From: Ga0077536 sp943370145
GTDB lineage: Bacteria > Pseudomonadota > Gammaproteobacteria > Ga0077536
Assembly: GCA_943370145.1 (NCBI GenBank)
Contig: CALRPY020000045.1
Location: forward strand, 1-35,970
Length of the DNA: 35,970 nucleotides
Reading direction: 5' to 3'
Shown here: piece after piece, positions 35,154 to 35,970 of the stretch
Layout of the letters: each line of letters begins with the position of its first letter
How positions within the stretch are numbered: position 1 is the stretch's first letter
The notes under the pieces: model-generated
What the model was told of the DNA's origin: nothing
The model's input: the letters and a program-made list of their open reading frames with translations, nothing else
The model's database searches: none
Program-made: the position numbers and the translations under genes

Positions 35154-35970
35154 ATGGACGATCAGGCCGCCGAGTGGCAGCGCCTGCAACAGGAATTCCT
35201 GAAGCAGTGGCTTGGTGTCGACAGCGGGTTCGCCGCCGACCCGTGGGCGACGCTCAGGGATATGTTCAAGCAGCCCGGCAGCGAGCCGGGCATGCCCCCA
35301 ACCCCGCCGTGGAACGCCTTCAGGGCATTCGCCGACCTTCTGCGCGAGCAGGCCGAAGTGCTGAACGCGACGCGCAAGCGTCGCGTCGATGTCGGCGCCG
35401 CGATGCAGGCGCTGCTCGAGAGCCTCGTGCGCGGCATCGATGCCGCAATCGCGGCCCAGGCGCTCGCCGGGGTCGAGGATCCGACCGGCACTTTCGCGTT
35501 CGGCAAGGCCTTCGTCGCGTGGCCGGCGCTGGGGCTGGGCCGTGAGTGGCAGACGAAGCTGCAACGCTGCTGGCAGGCATGGCTTGCCGATCGCGAGGCC
35601 GACCAGCAACTCCGCACCCTGCAGTGGCGGGCCCTGCGCGCGGGTTGCGAGCGCTGCCGCCGAGCGCTGGCGGCACCGGGCCCCGCCATCGCGAGCCTGC
35701 GCGGCCTGTACGATCTCTTCATCGAACAGGTGGAGGCGGCGTGGCACGAAGCGGCCATGACGGAAGACTACGCGCGCGCCTTCGGCGCCCGCGTCAACGC
35801 CGGCCTTGCGCTGCGCGTGGCGATGCGTGACTGCGTGCAGTCGCTGGGCAGCCTTTTCGAACTGGCGGGGCGTGCCGAACTGGATGCGATAGAGCGTCGG
35901 CTGCGGGTGCTGGAGGAGCGGCAAGCCGTGGCCGGCGGGCCCGGGATAGCCCGGCCGACCCCGGCGGCGG
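35154..35970 (+). CDS. phaE: Class III PHA synthase subunit PhaE (partial, runs off the window)
   Basis: The frame opens at ATG 35154 with GGAGGG about 10 nt upstream and stays open to the end of the window (272 codons seen). It matches PhaE, the non-catalytic partner of PhaC in the class III polyhydroxyalkanoate synthase of purple sulphur bacteria and relatives: WPALGLGREWQ, a Gln/Trp-rich helix region, SLRGLYDLFIEQVEAAWHEA with EDYARAFGARVNAGL, and a start of the C-terminal coiled region ELDAIERRLRVLEERQ. The protein is helical throughout. phaC would be expected just downstream, outside the window. Only 36 nt separate it from acs. Confidence 0.87.
   Translation, partial: MDDQAAEWQRLQQEFLKQWLGVDSGFAADPWATLRDMFKQPGSEPGMPPTPPWNAFRAFADLLREQAEVLNATRKRRVDVGAAMQALLESLVRGIDAAIAAQALAGVEDPTGTFAFGKAFVAWPALGLGREWQTKLQRCWQAWLADREADQQLRTLQWRALRAGCERCRRALAAPGPAIASLRGLYDLFIEQVEAAWHEAAMTEDYARAFGARVNAGLALRVAMRDCVQSLGSLFELAGRAELDAIERRLRVLEERQAVAGGPGIARPTPAA

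Overview
The window is a high-GC proteobacterial chromosome segment. It is most likely from a gammaproteobacterium, judging by ActP/YjcH-type transporters, an HptB-HsbR-HsbA-like signalling set and a class III PHA synthase subunit; that assignment is inference from gene content, not from a marker gene. No rRNA, tRNA, CRISPR array, integrase or recognisable transposase was seen. Most of the sequence is ordinary coding DNA, but several intergenic gaps hold unusual repeats.

Left part (1-6320): a periplasmic alpha-carbonic anhydrase and an RsbQ-like alpha/beta hydrolase on the minus strand. A 740-bp gap follows, with repeated GGGACACCCAC words, a candidate promoter and a small hairpin. Next come pntA-pntB (proton-translocating transhydrogenase) and a YbhB/PEBP protein on the plus strand. 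This part ends in a perfect 19-bp-arm palindrome between convergent genes.

Transport block (6420-13650, minus strand): read in the direction of transcription it is a MetE-C-terminal-like zinc methyltransferase, a DUF485 protein, a sodium:solute symporter, a second DUF485 protein, a second ActP-like symporter, a repeat element and a third ActP-like symporter. The first five genes are tightly spaced or overlapping and look like one operon.

Signalling block (13918-24232): an HPt protein, a receiver-PAS-GGDEF-EAL protein, an MCP-like protein with no sensor domain (behind a candidate sigma-28 promoter), a STAS anti-sigma-factor antagonist, a receiver-PP2C-HATPase protein, and a hybrid histidine kinase whose H-box histidine is replaced by glutamine. 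The plan resembles the Pseudomonas HptB/HsbR/HsbA partner switch that links phosphorelay to c-di-GMP and motility. A separate PAS histidine kinase lies convergently, beyond the second copy of the repeat element.

Right part (24378-35970): a DMT exporter; an OFA-type MFS transporter with a 4-hydroxybutyryl-CoA-dehydratase/HpaB-family flavoprotein that lacks two of the four iron-sulphur ligands; a YkvI-RidA-small membrane protein operon; an orphan NarL-type regulator; a HAL2-type bisphosphate nucleotidase; acs; and the start of phaE, which runs off the window. Acetate uptake (the symporters), acetate activation (acs), NADPH supply (pntAB) and PHA synthesis (phaE) form a plausible acetate-to-storage-polymer theme.

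The most striking non-coding signal is a pair of nested inverted-repeat elements, near 8104-8462 and 22770-23070. Both have the order A-B-centre-B'-A' and are built from 9-bp-period words (CGGTGTTCT and TCCGTGTCC).
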